DNA from: Agreia sp. Leaf283
GTDB lineage: Bacteria > Actinomycetota > Actinomycetes > Actinomycetales > Microbacteriaceae
Direction of reading: 5' to 3'
NCBI RefSeq assembly: GCF_001422485.1
Contig: NZ_LMNF01000001.1
Coordinates: 1,250,249 to 1,314,248 of the forward strand
Length of the DNA stretch: 64,000 nt
Shown: positions 41,644-50,414 of the stretch, piece by piece
How positions within the stretch are numbered: position 1 is the first letter of the stretch
How the letters are laid out: each line of letters begins with the position of its first letter
The notes under the pieces: model-generated
Database searches by the model: none
Told to the model about the DNA's origin: nothing
Seen by the model: the letters and a program-made list of their open reading frames with translations, nothing else
Translations under genes and position numbers: made by a program

Positions 41644-42876
41644 TTATCGCGCCCTCCGAACCTCCCTTGCGTAGTCATCGAGCACGGTCAGGATTCCTCG
41701 ATGCTCCCAGACCCTGTTGCGGGAGAATCCGGTGCGCTCGACAAGCACTCCGCGTGTGGTCAGCACATCCAAGGCCCTCGCAACCGTCACATCGCGTGAG
41801 CCGAGAGTGCCGACGAGGTAGCGGATGTTGACCACCGGCTGACCGACGAGTCGCGGCAGGATCCTCCATGCGGCCGAGTCGGAACGAATCCCGGACAGTG
41901 CTTCGGTGGACTCTCTGAGCTGATCGGCGAGCGCGTTGACGAGAGTGCGCCCGGTGACCGAAGCGTAGCGAGCGGCATCTGCGAACCGCCGCACGATGGG
42001 ACCCGCGTCTCCCTGTCGATACCGGTTGAGCGCGTCGAAGTACGACTCCGTGTCGACGAGCAGTCCTGCGGATAGTGGCACCGTCGTGTGAGTAGAGATC
42101 TTGTTGTGGCGGAGCATCGCCTGTGCCAGGGCGCGGCCGGTACGGCCGTTGCCGTCGACGAACGGGTGGATGGTCTCGAATTGCGCGTGAGCTACGGCCA
42201 CCTGCACAAGAGAGGGCAGATCTGTTCGGCGTGCGAACACCATGACGTCGTCGACGGCACGTGGCACGAGTTCGTGCTGCGGAGCTATGAAGGATGCTCC
42301 GCGAGGGCCGGCGGTGTCGTTGTTCCCGATCCAGACGAGCTCGCGGCGGTATCGCCCCGCCTCGTGTTCCAGGCCGGGCTGTCGACTCAGAAGCTCGTTG
42401 TGCATCGCCAGAACGCTTGTCGCGTCAAGGGAGTCGGACAGTCGCAGCGCCGCTTCCATCGCTCGAACGTTGCCGACAACCGTGCGGGCGTGGGACTTCT
42501 TGCCTTCGTCGATCTCGGCGAGGGCGAGTTGTTTTGCTGAGGTCGTGAGGTGCTCGATCTGGCTGCTGGATGCCGACTCTGTTCGAAGAAGGATTGCGGA
42601 CATCGGCGCCAGGGCGGGATCGGTCGAGCCCAGTACGGCCTGAGAATGCAGGTCGAACGTGCGAATGGCCAGTGCTGCTTCCTCGACGTCGGCGATCGTC
42701 TCGCTCGAGAGTGCGGGTGACCACTGCGCGATAGGCGGAGTCGTTGCGGAGTCGTAGGGGCCGGTCTGTCGGATCACCTCGGACCGCGAATAGAGGTCGG
42801 GGTATCGAGGAGTCCAGTTATGTGTCTCCGAACCTGTCGGCGGAATGGCTATAGCCACCCCCTCACGTGCATCCAT
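41644..42876 (-). CDS. Fic family protein with C-terminal winged helix
   Basis: 410 aa. The Fic core motif HPFVDGNGRTGRALA is intact, so AMP or other nucleotide transfer to a protein is possible. An N-terminal segment ASSSQIEHL resembles the class II inhibitory motif (S/T)xxxE(G/N) but has His in place of Gly/Asn. The C-terminal 80 residues contain a winged-helix-like fold (VARALDVLTTRGVLVERTG) that could bind DNA. ATG 42876 lies 9 nt downstream of a long palindrome and has no Shine-Dalgarno sequence. No antitoxin gene is adjacent. Target protein unknown. Confidence 0.88.
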   Translation of the reverse strand: MDAREGVAIAIPPTGSETHNWTPRYPDLYSRSEVIRQTGPYDSATTPPIAQWSPALSSETIADVEEAALAIRTFDLHSQAVLGSTDPALAPMSAILLRTESASSSQIEHLTTSAKQLALAEIDEGKKSHARTVVGNVRAMEAALRLSDSLDATSVLAMHNELLSRQPGLEHEAGRYRRELVWIGNNDTAGPRGASFIAPQHELVPRAVDDVMVFARRTDLPSLVQVAVAHAQFETIHPFVDGNGRTGRALAQAMLRHNKISTHTTVPLSAGLLVDTESYFDALNRYRQGDAGPIVRRFADAARYASVTGRTLVNALADQLRESTEALSGIRSDSAAWRILPRLVGQPVVNIRYLVGTLGSRDVTVARALDVLTTRGVLVERTGFSRNRVWEHRGILTVLDDYAREVRRAR

Positions 42877-42884
42877 GGATCGAC

Positions 42885-42917
42885 CATACCAACACTTATG
42901 CGATAAGTGTTGGTATG
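42885..42917. promoter_or_regulatory. 15-3-15 perfect palindrome upstream of the Fic gene
   Basis: Arms CATACCAACACTTAT (42885-42899) and ATAAGTGTTGGTATG (42903-42917) with GCG between. A TTGAAA -35-like element lies upstream on the minus strand (near 42923-42928), so the palindrome covers spacer and -10. It looks like a high-affinity operator, perhaps for the Fic protein's own winged helix. Confidence 0.75.
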
Positions 42918-42945
42918 AAACTTTTCAATCCTCACATACGCAGTT

Positions 42946-43923
42946 CTAGAAGCCCTCGGGATTGCGCGGCGTATACGGCTCGGCCAGGCGCGCGAGCTCC
43001 GACTCGCTCAGCTCGACGTCGAGCGACGCGACGGCGTCGTCGAGGTGCTTCTGCGAGGTCGCTCCCACGATGGGCGCCGAAACCGCCGACTGCTGCCGCA
43101 CCCACGCGAGGGCTACCTGGGCGCGCGAGACGCCGCGCTCACCCGCGATCGCGGCCACGGCATCCACGATCGCGCGATTCGAGTCGTCGTTCGACGAGTA
43201 GAGCGTGGCCCCGAAGAGATCCTTGCCCGTGCGCTCGGTCTCGGCATCCCAGTCGCGTGTGAGCCGGCCACGCGCGAGCGGCGACCAGGGCAGAACGCCC
43301 ACCTTCTCGTCGATGCAGAGCGGGTGCATCTCGCGTTCCTCCTCGCGCTGCAGCAGGTTGTACTGGTCCTGCATCGACACGAAACGGCTCCAGCCGTTCG
43401 CCTCGGCCACGCGCTGGGCCTTGGCGAACTGCCACGCCCACATCGACGAGGCGCCGATGTAGCGCACTTTGCCTGCACGAACGAGGTCGTTGAGCGCGCT
43501 CATCGTCTCGTCGATCGGGGTCTCCGCGTCCCAGCGGTGGATCTGGTAGAGGTCGACGTGGTCGACGCCGAGGCGGCGCAGGCTGTCGTCGATCGCCGAC
43601 ATGATGTGCACCCGCGACAGACCACCGCGGTTGGGCGAAACGCCCATGCGTCCGTGCACCTTCGTCGCGATCACGACGTCGTCGCGGTGGGAGAAGTCGG
43701 CCAACGCGCGACCGACGATCTCCTCGCTCGAGCCGTCGGAGTAGACATCCGCCGTGTCGAAGGTCGTGATGCCCTGCTCGAGGGCGCTGCGGATGAGCGG
43801 CCGGCTGGCCTCCTCGTCGAGCGTCCAGGCGTGACCGCCGCGGTCGGGCGTGCCGAAGCTCATGCAGCCGAGCACGACCTCGCTGATCTTCAGTCCGGTG
43901 CTGCCGAGTCGTGTGTATCTCAT
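42946..43923 (-). CDS. Aldo/keto reductase
   Basis: 325 aa, NADPH-dependent reductase with TIM barrel. Signature GITTFDTADVYSDGSSEEIVGRAL, catalytic tetrad Asp (TFDTADVY), Tyr (DVYSDG), Lys (IATKVHG) and His (YQIHRWD); cofactor segment near the C-terminus (SAPIVGATSQKHLDDAV). Similar to the YajO/aflatoxin-aldehyde reductase-like group. ATG 43923. Substrate unknown. Confidence 0.92.
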   Translation of the reverse strand: MRYTRLGSTGLKISEVVLGCMSFGTPDRGGHAWTLDEEASRPLIRSALEQGITTFDTADVYSDGSSEEIVGRALADFSHRDDVVIATKVHGRMGVSPNRGGLSRVHIMSAIDDSLRRLGVDHVDLYQIHRWDAETPIDETMSALNDLVRAGKVRYIGASSMWAWQFAKAQRVAEANGWSRFVSMQDQYNLLQREEEREMHPLCIDEKVGVLPWSPLARGRLTRDWDAETERTGKDLFGATLYSSNDDSNRAIVDAVAAIAGERGVSRAQVALAWVRQQSAVSAPIVGATSQKHLDDAVASLDVELSESELARLAEPYTPRNPEGF

Positions 43924-43975
43924 GGATCGAGGCTAACCCGGCGGGGACGGTGTTCTCCGGGATTAGGGTGACCAT

Positions 43976-44857
43976 ATGGATCTGGGTCTGCACTACTACA
44001 CGTTCACCGCTCCCGAGTGGGAGACCACCCTCGCCGATCGCCTCACGGAGACGGCGCGCATCGCCGACGAGGGAGGCATCTCGCTGTTCTCGTTCATGGA
44101 CCACTGGTTCCAGATGCTCGACGCGGGCGGTCCGTTCGAGCCGATGCTCGAGGGCTACACCTCGCTCGGCTACCTCGCGGGCGTCACGAACCGGATGCGG
44201 CTGGGCCTGCTGGTCACAGGCGTGACCTACCGGCATCCGGGCCTGCTCGCCAAGACGGTGACGACCCTCGACGTGCTCTCGAAGGGCCGGGCTGTGCTCG
44301 GCCTCGGCGCGGCCTGGTACGAGCGGGAGCACGCGGCGCTCGGAGTGCCGTTCCCCTCGACGAAGGAGCGCTTCGAAAGGCTCGAAGAGACGCTGCAGAT
44401 CTGCCGGCAGATGTGGTCGCCGAACGACGGCCCCTTCGAGGGCGCGCACTACTCGCTGGCCGAGACGATCAGCCTTCCCCAGCCCGTGCGCGGATCGGTG
44501 CCGATCCTCATCGGCGGCGGCGGAGAGCGCAAGACACTCAAGTTCGTGGCGCAGTACGCGCAGGCCTGCAACCTCTTCGGAGCTCCGGGCGACGGGGCCC
44601 TCGCGACGGTCGCGCACAAGCTCGAGGTGCTGCGCGGCCACTGCGACGAGCTCGGAACCGACTACGACGCCATCGAGAAGACGATGCTGTACCAGGGCGA
44701 CCCCACCGGCGACACCGACGCCTTCTTGGCCGACATGGAGCGCTACGCCGAGCTCGGCATGACTCTCGTCGGCGTGATGCCGCCGCGCTACGTCGACCCG
44801 GTTCCGTGGACGGAGAACCTCACGACGAAGGTGGTCGGCAGGCTGTCCGCCATCTAG
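43976..44857 (+). CDS. LLM class F420-dependent oxidoreductase
   Basis: 293 aa, luciferase-like monooxygenase fold. Motifs: SLFSFMDHWFQM, RMRLGLLVTGVTYRHPGLLAKTV split over two strands, and GLGAAWYEREHAALGVPFP typical of the TIGR03560 F420 subgroup. It probably moves hydride between F420 and an unknown substrate. ATG 43976. Divergent from the aldo/keto reductase. Confidence 0.9.
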   Translation: MDLGLHYYTFTAPEWETTLADRLTETARIADEGGISLFSFMDHWFQMLDAGGPFEPMLEGYTSLGYLAGVTNRMRLGLLVTGVTYRHPGLLAKTVTTLDVLSKGRAVLGLGAAWYEREHAALGVPFPSTKERFERLEETLQICRQMWSPNDGPFEGAHYSLAETISLPQPVRGSVPILIGGGGERKTLKFVAQYAQACNLFGAPGDGALATVAHKLEVLRGHCDELGTDYDAIEKTMLYQGDPTGDTDAFLADMERYAELGMTLVGVMPPRYVDPVPWTENLTTKVVGRLSAI

Positions 44858-44895
44858 TGCGCTAGCGGGCGAGCAGCAGCGGTAGGGTCGGTCGG

Positions 44896-45588
44896 ATGAA
44901 GGGAGCGATTCCGCGGATCATCTCCGTCGTGTCGATCGTCGGCGCCGCGGCTGCCGTCGGTGTGCTGCTCGTGCGGTGGATCGGCTACGCGGCGGGAGGC
45001 GCCCTCGACGTCTGCGGGTCCGAGCGCTGGACTCCCTGGACCGTGCAATACGAATCGACCGGCTCTACTCCCGTGGCGATCGGATTCGGTCTCACTCCTC
45101 TGGGGTTGAGGTGCTCCTCCGGTGCCAACGTCACCTATCCCGATGAGCCCCTCGCCTCGCACCTTGTCGTGCTGGCGCTGATTCTCGTTGTGCTGACCGT
45201 CGCGCTGCGTGTGCGACCCGCTTCGTCGCATCCGCGATTCTTCGCCTGGACCGTGGCGATATCGCTGTCCGCGGCGGTCGTCGCCGTGACCGCGGGACTC
45301 GGCACAGCCGCGTACGCGATCTCATTCGCGAGGGGAGGATGGATCGACTGCGGGGTTCCTCCGGTGGCCGTCGTCGGGCGTGCTGCCATCGAAGCGGTCC
45401 ATGCGCCGTCGACGGTGTTCTCGGTGGTTCCAACCGGACCGCTCTGCACATTCGCCTCTCCGGCCGGCGATGTCGCCGTGTTCGACGGCGATGTGGCGTT
45501 CGGCTCCGTCTTCGTGGTCGCGCTCGCGGTCGCTGCGGCTTTCGCGATCCTCGCGGCTCGATCGAGGAAGTCCTCGGCCGGTTTGTGA
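44896..45588 (+). CDS. Hypothetical membrane protein, four helices
   Basis: 230 aa, four predicted helices (about residues 8-30, 90-110, 120-150, 195-220). Two outside loops contain Cys residues (LDVCGSERW, LRCSSGANV; WIDCGVPP, GPLCTFASP), which could form disulfides. ATG 44896 follows a GGTAGGG purine stretch. I do not recognise the family. The 118-bp gap downstream (45589-45706) shows no clear element. Confidence 0.65.
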   Translation: MKGAIPRIISVVSIVGAAAAVGVLLVRWIGYAAGGALDVCGSERWTPWTVQYESTGSTPVAIGFGLTPLGLRCSSGANVTYPDEPLASHLVVLALILVVLTVALRVRPASSHPRFFAWTVAISLSAAVVAVTAGLGTAAYAISFARGGWIDCGVPPVAVVGRAAIEAVHAPSTVFSVVPTGPLCTFASPAGDVAVFDGDVAFGSVFVVALAVAAAFAILAARSRKSSAGL

Positions 45589-45706
45589 GCTGCCCGACCT
45601 GAAGAGCGGATCCGTTCGACAGGATGGATGGGGCCAGGGCCGGTGTTTCGTGCTCCGAACAGCGGCGTGTTTACAGAACAACCTGTATTGCGGAAGGGCC
45701 GCGCAG

Positions 45707-46777
45707 CTAGCGGGCGAGCACCAGGCAGGTGGGGGAGCCGACCCCGAGTGAATCGAGAGGCTCGCCGATCAGGCCGGTCGCGGCATCCAGTGCGAATGTC
45801 GTGACCTCGCTCGATCGTTCGTGGGCCACCCGCAGCAGTCCGTCGTGAACGAGGTGGTGCCGCGGCCAGTCGCCGCCCGACGGCGATGCCTCCAGGGGGT
45901 GCGCGCCGTCGTCGTCGACGCTCAGCACGGCGATGCGATTCGAGCCCCTCACGCCCACGTAGGCGCGGGTCGAATCGGCCGACAGCTCGATATGTGCGGC
46001 CGTGTCGCCCTCATCGGCGCCGCCCTCGATGGCGGGGGTCCGGTGCACGACGTCGAATCCGCCCTCGTCGTTGGGCGCGAGCGTGAACACCTCGACCGAG
46101 TATTCGGTGACGACAAGCACGCGCCCGTCTCGGTGCAGTGCGAGGTGCCTCGGCCCGGACTCGAAGGGGAGCGTCACGAAGCCCGCGCGCACCAGTCCCC
46201 GCAGTGGGTCATGAGTCCAGATGCGCACGACGTCGAGCCCGAGGTCGGTGGTGAGGATGCGCCCGTCGGGCAGGATGAGACTCGCGTGGGCGCGCGACGG
46301 CCTGGCGGTTCCGAGGGCCGGATACGCGGGGTTGCGGTGGGCGTGCGGGTCGCGCGCGGCGGGGGCGATCGTGCGCGAGACGATGCCGCCCCGGCCGTCG
46401 AGGCCGAAGAGGATCACCTGGCCGTCGCCCCAGCAGGTGACGATCGCGTAGCGGCCGCGCGGGTCGACGGCCACGTGGCATCCGGCGTCGCCCGTGGTCC
46501 ACGACTCGCCGAGCGGTGTCAGGGCCGGGCCGAGGTGGCCCTCTTCGCCCTCGACGATCGAGTAGGCCTGCAGAAAACCGGCCGCCTCGCTGACGGCGTA
46601 GAGCACGGGGGCGGTGGGGTGCACCGCGAGGAACGACGGGGAGGGCGCTTCGGCTGCGGTGCCGAGCGATTCGAGCGAGCGGCCCACGGCGGCGTCGAGC
46701 AGCTCGATTCCCGTGCCTGATCCGCCGGAGTCTGCGGTGTAGGAGCCGGCCCAGAGATACGTGCGGGTGTCTGTCAC
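45707..46777 (-). CDS. Lactonase family seven-bladed beta-propeller (6-phosphogluconolactonase-like)
   Basis: 356 aa, PF10282. Repeated blades with LFAVHP-like strands (PSFLAVHPTAPVLYAV, CHVAVDPRGRYAIVTCWGDG) and the conserved PRHLALHRDGRVLVVTEY. This family includes YbhE-type 6-phosphogluconolactonases and muconate cycloisomerase-like proteins. GTG 46777 is the family start. Not in an operon with pentose-phosphate genes, so the sugar-lactone role is only probable. Confidence 0.88.
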   Translation of the reverse strand: MTDTRTYLWAGSYTADSGGSGTGIELLDAAVGRSLESLGTAAEAPSPSFLAVHPTAPVLYAVSEAAGFLQAYSIVEGEEGHLGPALTPLGESWTTGDAGCHVAVDPRGRYAIVTCWGDGQVILFGLDGRGGIVSRTIAPAARDPHAHRNPAYPALGTARPSRAHASLILPDGRILTTDLGLDVVRIWTHDPLRGLVRAGFVTLPFESGPRHLALHRDGRVLVVTEYSVEVFTLAPNDEGGFDVVHRTPAIEGGADEGDTAAHIELSADSTRAYVGVRGSNRIAVLSVDDDGAHPLEASPSGGDWPRHHLVHDGLLRVAHERSSEVTTFALDAATGLIGEPLDSLGVGSPTCLVLAR

Positions 46778-46812
46778 CCGTCAATTCTCCCACTCGCCGG
46801 TGCGCAGCCATG

Positions 46813-46871
46813 GTGCCCGTTCACCTCCGATCTGCTCCGTGGTGACGGAGCAGATGGAGGGAAACGGGCAC
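46813..46871 (-). terminator. Long hairpin with 4-nt loop
   Basis: 46813-46840 pairs with 46845-46871: 9 + 5 + 11 bp paired (GTGCCCGTT, CCTCC, ATCTGCTCCGT), with one 2-nt mismatch and one bulge, loop GGTG. It follows the stop of the minus-strand reductase gene (46903) and precedes the lactonase gene. Confidence 0.65.
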
Positions 46872-46902
46872 ATTCGTGCGGCGGGCGCCGCGCCGAAGGG
46901 GC

Positions 46903-47520
46903 TTAGTCGGCGAGGGCGAATCCGCTCGTCCACGAGGTCTTCTCCGCGGCGGCGAGCGTCAGCTGCAGGAAGCCGAGGGCCTCGAGCTCGTGCGCGCGCT
47001 TCAGGCTGCCCGCGTCGACGGCCTTGAGTCCGCCACCATCGACGACGGCGGCGAGGGCCGCCTTCGCGTCGGCGTCGTCGCCGGCGATGAGCACCGTGGT
47101 CTTCTCGGAGCCGACGGCCCCGGTCGCCAGGGTCGCGGCGAAGTTCGTGTTGAACGCCTTGAGAACGGATGCGCCGGGTACGGCCTCGGCGATCTCTGCG
47201 GCCGACGACGACCCGGGAGCGACGACGAGGGAGTCGAAGGTCGAGAAGTCGAGCGGGTTGGTCAGGTCGACGAGCACCTTGCCGTCGAGCTGTCCGGCGT
47301 AGGACTCGAGCACGGGAGCGACCGCGCCGTACGGGAGGGCGAGAACCACGATGTCGCCCGTGATGGCGTCGCCGACGACGCCCGCGGTCGCCTGGGGGTT
47401 GACCGCCGCGGCCTTCTCTGCATCGCGGGCCAGAACCTGCACCGTGTTTCCGCCGGCAACTGCCACTGCGGCGATGGCCGAACCCATGTTTCCTGCTCCG
47501 ATGATGGTGACGAGCGCCAT
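46903..47520 (-). CDS. NADPH-dependent F420 reductase-like / NAD(P)-binding oxidoreductase
   Basis: 205 aa. N-terminal Rossmann motif VTIIGAGNMGSAIA; NPLDFSTFD and LKAFNTNFAATL match the F420-dependent NADP reductase (PF03807) family, which passes hydride between F420 and NADP. True Fno has more residues around the F420 site, so a related NADPH oxidoreductase is also possible. ATG 47520. Divergent from a MarR-type gene with operator repeats between. Confidence 0.85.
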   Translation of the reverse strand: MALVTIIGAGNMGSAIAAVAVAGGNTVQVLARDAEKAAAVNPQATAGVVGDAITGDIVVLALPYGAVAPVLESYAGQLDGKVLVDLTNPLDFSTFDSLVVAPGSSSAAEIAEAVPGASVLKAFNTNFAATLATGAVGSEKTTVLIAGDDADAKAALAAVVDGGGLKAVDAGSLKRAHELEALGFLQLTLAAAEKTSWTSGFALAD

Positions 47521-47561
47521 GAGAATCTCCTAATTGTCATCGATCGGACCACTGCCCGATT

Positions 47562-47579
47562 TAGTTGTTGATACAAGTA
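47562..47579. promoter_or_regulatory. MarR-type operator box 1 (TAGTTG-N6-CAAGTA)
   Basis: One of two similar half-inverted repeats in the divergent promoter region; starts 31 bp (about three helix turns) from box 2. Confidence 0.55.
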
Positions 47580-47592
47580 ATGTACGTCTACT

Positions 47593-47610
47593 TAGTTGTA
47601 GCGTCAACTA
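47593..47610. promoter_or_regulatory. MarR-type operator box 2 (TAGTTG-N6-CAACTA)
   Basis: Perfect 6-bp arms with a 6-bp spacer, next to the marR-type start codon. With box 1 it is well placed to control both divergent genes. Confidence 0.6.
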
Positions 47611-47629
47611 TTCCGATAGAATGGTCAGC

Positions 47630-48109
47630 ATGAATGAGGATGTCTGGCTGAGCGACGTGCAGCAGCGAGCCTGGGTGAAGTTCATCGCCGTCGTCGAGCT
47701 TCTGCCGGGCGTTCTCGACAGTCAGCTGCAGCACGATGCCGACCTCACCCACTTCGAGTACTTCACCCTCGCGATGCTCTCCGAGGCGCCGAACCGCGTG
47801 TTCCGCATGACCGAGCTCGCGTCGGCCACGAACTCCACTCTTCCCCGGCTGTCGCACGTCGTCTCGCGCCTCGAGAAGAGGGGCTACATCGAGCGCGCTC
47901 CCTGCCCCGAAGACCGTCGCGCCACGAATGCCCAGCTCACCGAGGCCGGGTGGGAGAAGGTCGTCGCCACCGCTCCCGGACACGTCGCCACCGTGCGCGA
48001 GAACGTGATCGATCCGTTGACGCCTGACGACGTGGCAGACCTGAACCGCATCATGGGCAAGATGCTGGTGAAGCTCGATCCCGAGAACAGGTTCCGGGTG
48101 CAGCGCTGA
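47630..48109 (+). CDS. MarR family transcriptional regulator
   Basis: 159 aa. Winged helix about residues 35-120: YFTLAMLSEAPNRVFRMTEL, recognition helix TNSTLPRLSHVVSRLEKRGY, wing APCPEDRRATNAQLTE. ATG 47630 or in-frame ATG 47621 could be used. It probably represses itself and the divergent F420/NADPH reductase-like gene through the two TAGTTG boxes. Confidence 0.9.
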   Translation: MNEDVWLSDVQQRAWVKFIAVVELLPGVLDSQLQHDADLTHFEYFTLAMLSEAPNRVFRMTELASATNSTLPRLSHVVSRLEKRGYIERAPCPEDRRATNAQLTEAGWEKVVATAPGHVATVRENVIDPLTPDDVADLNRIMGKMLVKLDPENRFRVQR

Positions 48110-48207
48110 CCGTCGTCGGCGACAATGGTTACCGGCGCGGACAGTAGCGCCCGGCACACCGGTCACATCTGTCCGCAGCGGCGACAGTAGGCCACGACGG
48201 AGGAGCC

Positions 48208-49818
48208 ATGAAGCACACCAGCCAGGTCGAGATCGAGCGCAAGTACGACGTCGACGAGAGTGCGCTCGTGCCCACGTTCACGAGTGTCGAGGGTATAGAG
48301 AACGTCTCCGTCGACGAGACCGTGACGCTCGAGGCCGTGTACTACGACACCGAGGACTTCGACCTCCTGCGCCGCCGCCACATCGTGCGCCGACGCGAGG
48401 GCGGTGGCGACGAGGGGTGGCACATCAAGCGCCCCGCGGCAGAGGGCCGCACCGAGCTGCACTGGCCCCTCGATGTCGACGCGCCTGCTGACGAAGCGAA
48501 CACGACGGACACATCCGCCGTGCCCGACTCTGTGCTCGAGCCGGTGCGCGCCATCGTGCGCGATCGCATCCTGACGCCGATCGCGCGCATCTCGACCCGC
48601 CGCACCGCGACGCACCTGCTCGCCGCCGGCGGCGAGGCCGTGGCCGAGTTCGCCGACGACCTGGTGACGGCATCGGATGTTCGTGGCGGCTCGGTGCGGT
48701 CCTGGCGCGAATGGGAGATGGAGCTTCTGCCGGGCGCTCCCGACAACGAGCAGGAGCGCACCGCGCTGCTCGACGCCCTCGAAGTGGCCGTGCTGGCCGA
48801 GGCCGCCACGGTGTCGTCGTCGCCGGCCAAGATCGCCCGGGCGCTCGGACAGACCTCGCTCGCGGAGCTGCTTCCCGAGACCGCGGCGGCCGCTCCCCTC
48901 ACATCGAAGAGCCCCGCGGCAGACGTGATCATCGAGGCGCTGCGCCAGCTCGTCGAACAGCTCGAGCGGCTCGATCCCGAGGCGAGGACAGACCAGCCCG
49001 ACGCCGTGCACCGCATGCGCTCGACGGTGCGACGGCTGCGCAGCGTGCTCGCGGCCTACAGCCGCCTCTTCGACGCGCAGCGGGTGGATTCCCTGCGCGA
49101 TCAGCTGCGTTCGCTCGGCGCGGTCCTCGGCACCGCACGCGACGCCGAGGTGCGCGCGCAGCTGGCCGACGACGAACTGGCCGAGATCGGACACCGGGTC
49201 GACGATGCCTCGCGCCGCCGACTGGTCGAGGGCTCGCTCGAGGAGTACCGCCAGGCGCACGCGGCCGCCCTGAGGATGCTGTCGAGCGCGTCGTACTATC
49301 GGCTGTTCGACGCCCTCGACGAGTTCGTGGCCAACCCGCCGCTCTCCGAGCGCGGTGAGAGGCGCCAGTCGATCAAGGTCGTCGCGGCCAAGGTGGTCGC
49401 CAGCGAACTCGCGCGTCTGCGCAAGCGGGCCGGCGCGGCCGCGTTCGCCGGGGCATCCGGATCGGGCGGCGCCGTCGACGCGCGCGGCGACCAGGCCCTG
49501 CACAGCGCTCGCAAGGCCGCCCGCCGACTTCGGTTCGCGGCCGATGCGGTGTCGCAGGGCGGCACCGCCGTGCTCGGCAAGAAGTACCGGCACATCGCCC
49601 GCGAGGCCGAGCGCGTGCAGGATGCGTTGGGCGACCATCGAGACAGCGCCCTGTTCGTGGAGCACCTGCTGCTGACCTCGAACCGCGCCCACGCGGCGGG
49701 CGAGAACACCTTCGTCTACGGCGCCATGACCGTGCGCGCGCAGCACCGCGGGGCCGCAGCGCTCAACGACTCTCCGAAGGCCCTCAAGCGGCTCGATCGG
49801 CGGGCAGAGAGCCTCTGA
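48208..49818 (+). CDS. CYTH-CHAD domain protein
   Basis: 536 aa. N-terminal CYTH triphosphate-tunnel domain (about 1-205) with the ExExK signature VEIERKYDV and strand motifs YYDTEDFDL, WHIKRPA. C-terminal CHAD helical domain (about 230-525) with conserved basic helices AVHRMRSTVRRLRS and LHSARKAARRLRFAADA. CYTH enzymes hydrolyse triphosphates or polyphosphate; CHAD binds polyphosphate. Hence a role in phosphate/polyphosphate metabolism is likely. GGAGGAG precedes ATG 48208. Confidence 0.93.
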   Translation: MKHTSQVEIERKYDVDESALVPTFTSVEGIENVSVDETVTLEAVYYDTEDFDLLRRRHIVRRREGGGDEGWHIKRPAAEGRTELHWPLDVDAPADEANTTDTSAVPDSVLEPVRAIVRDRILTPIARISTRRTATHLLAAGGEAVAEFADDLVTASDVRGGSVRSWREWEMELLPGAPDNEQERTALLDALEVAVLAEAATVSSSPAKIARALGQTSLAELLPETAAAAPLTSKSPAADVIIEALRQLVEQLERLDPEARTDQPDAVHRMRSTVRRLRSVLAAYSRLFDAQRVDSLRDQLRSLGAVLGTARDAEVRAQLADDELAEIGHRVDDASRRRLVEGSLEEYRQAHAAALRMLSSASYYRLFDALDEFVANPPLSERGERRQSIKVVAAKVVASELARLRKRAGAAAFAGASGSGGAVDARGDQALHSARKAARRLRFAADAVSQGGTAVLGKKYRHIAREAERVQDALGDHRDSALFVEHLLLTSNRAHAAGENTFVYGAMTVRAQHRGAAALNDSPKALKRLDRRAESL

Positions 49819-49832
49819 TCGGCGTCACGTAT

Positions 49833-49890
49833 TCAGGAGGAGAGGCCGGCCGCGTGGATAGTGGCGTCGGCCGCGCGCTCCTCCTGATTT
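49833..49890 (+). terminator. Terminator after the CYTH-CHAD gene
   Basis: TCAGGAGGAG (49833-49842) pairs with CTCCTCCTGA (49878-49887), followed by TTT; the interior has a second partial stem (GGCCGGCCGCG / GGCCGCGCG). Confidence 0.55.
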
Positions 49891-49919
49891 AGTCGCAGCT
49901 TCGCGGGTTAATATGGCGC

Positions 49920-50414
49920 GTGTCCTTCCTTTCAGACGACAGCCGCGCGTGGCTCTCCCGCGTCGCCGAGCTCGATGCCGCCGCCACCGCATCGCCCCAG
50001 TCCCCGCCCGCGCCGCTTGACCGCATCCGCGCCGTGCGTATGCTCGCCGCCGAACTCGAGAAAGACGCTGCGACCCTGCACGCCGTTCGCGAGGCCCGCG
50101 CATCCGGCATCACGTGGGAGGACATCGCGAACGCCGCCGGCCTCGGGGCCGCCGCCGCGAAGTGGCGCTGGCACGGCACCGACGCCGAGATCGCAGAGCG
50201 GCACGAGGCAGGGCGCAAGCGTTCCGCCCGCCCGAGCAGTGTGCCCACCGACCTGCCCGGGGTGTCGGTGTCGGAGGCCGCGAAGCAGCTCGGCGTGAGC
50301 GCCCAGGCGATCTACCTGCGCATCAGCCGCGGCCTCCTGCGAGCAGAGACCGTCACGCTGCCGGACGGGCGCACGTACAAGCGCGTCTTCCCCGACGAGA
50401 AGCCTCCGGCCTAG
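49920..50414 (+). CDS. Hypothetical protein with two helix-turn-helix-like segments
   Basis: 164 aa. First HTH-like segment: SGITWEDIANAAGLGAAAAK (about 63-82); second: VSVSEAAKQLGVSAQAIYL (about 118-137), the latter like an excisionase/MerR-type helix-turn-helix followed by LPDGRTYKRVFP. It probably binds DNA. GTG 49920 starts close to a GTTAATATG-like -10 region, suggesting a short leader. Its TAG overlaps the stop of the convergent formamidase gene by 4 bp. Confidence 0.7.
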   Translation: MSFLSDDSRAWLSRVAELDAAATASPQSPPAPLDRIRAVRMLAAELEKDAATLHAVREARASGITWEDIANAAGLGAAAAKWRWHGTDAEIAERHEAGRKRSARPSSVPTDLPGVSVSEAAKQLGVSAQAIYLRISRGLLRAETVTLPDGRTYKRVFPDEKPPA

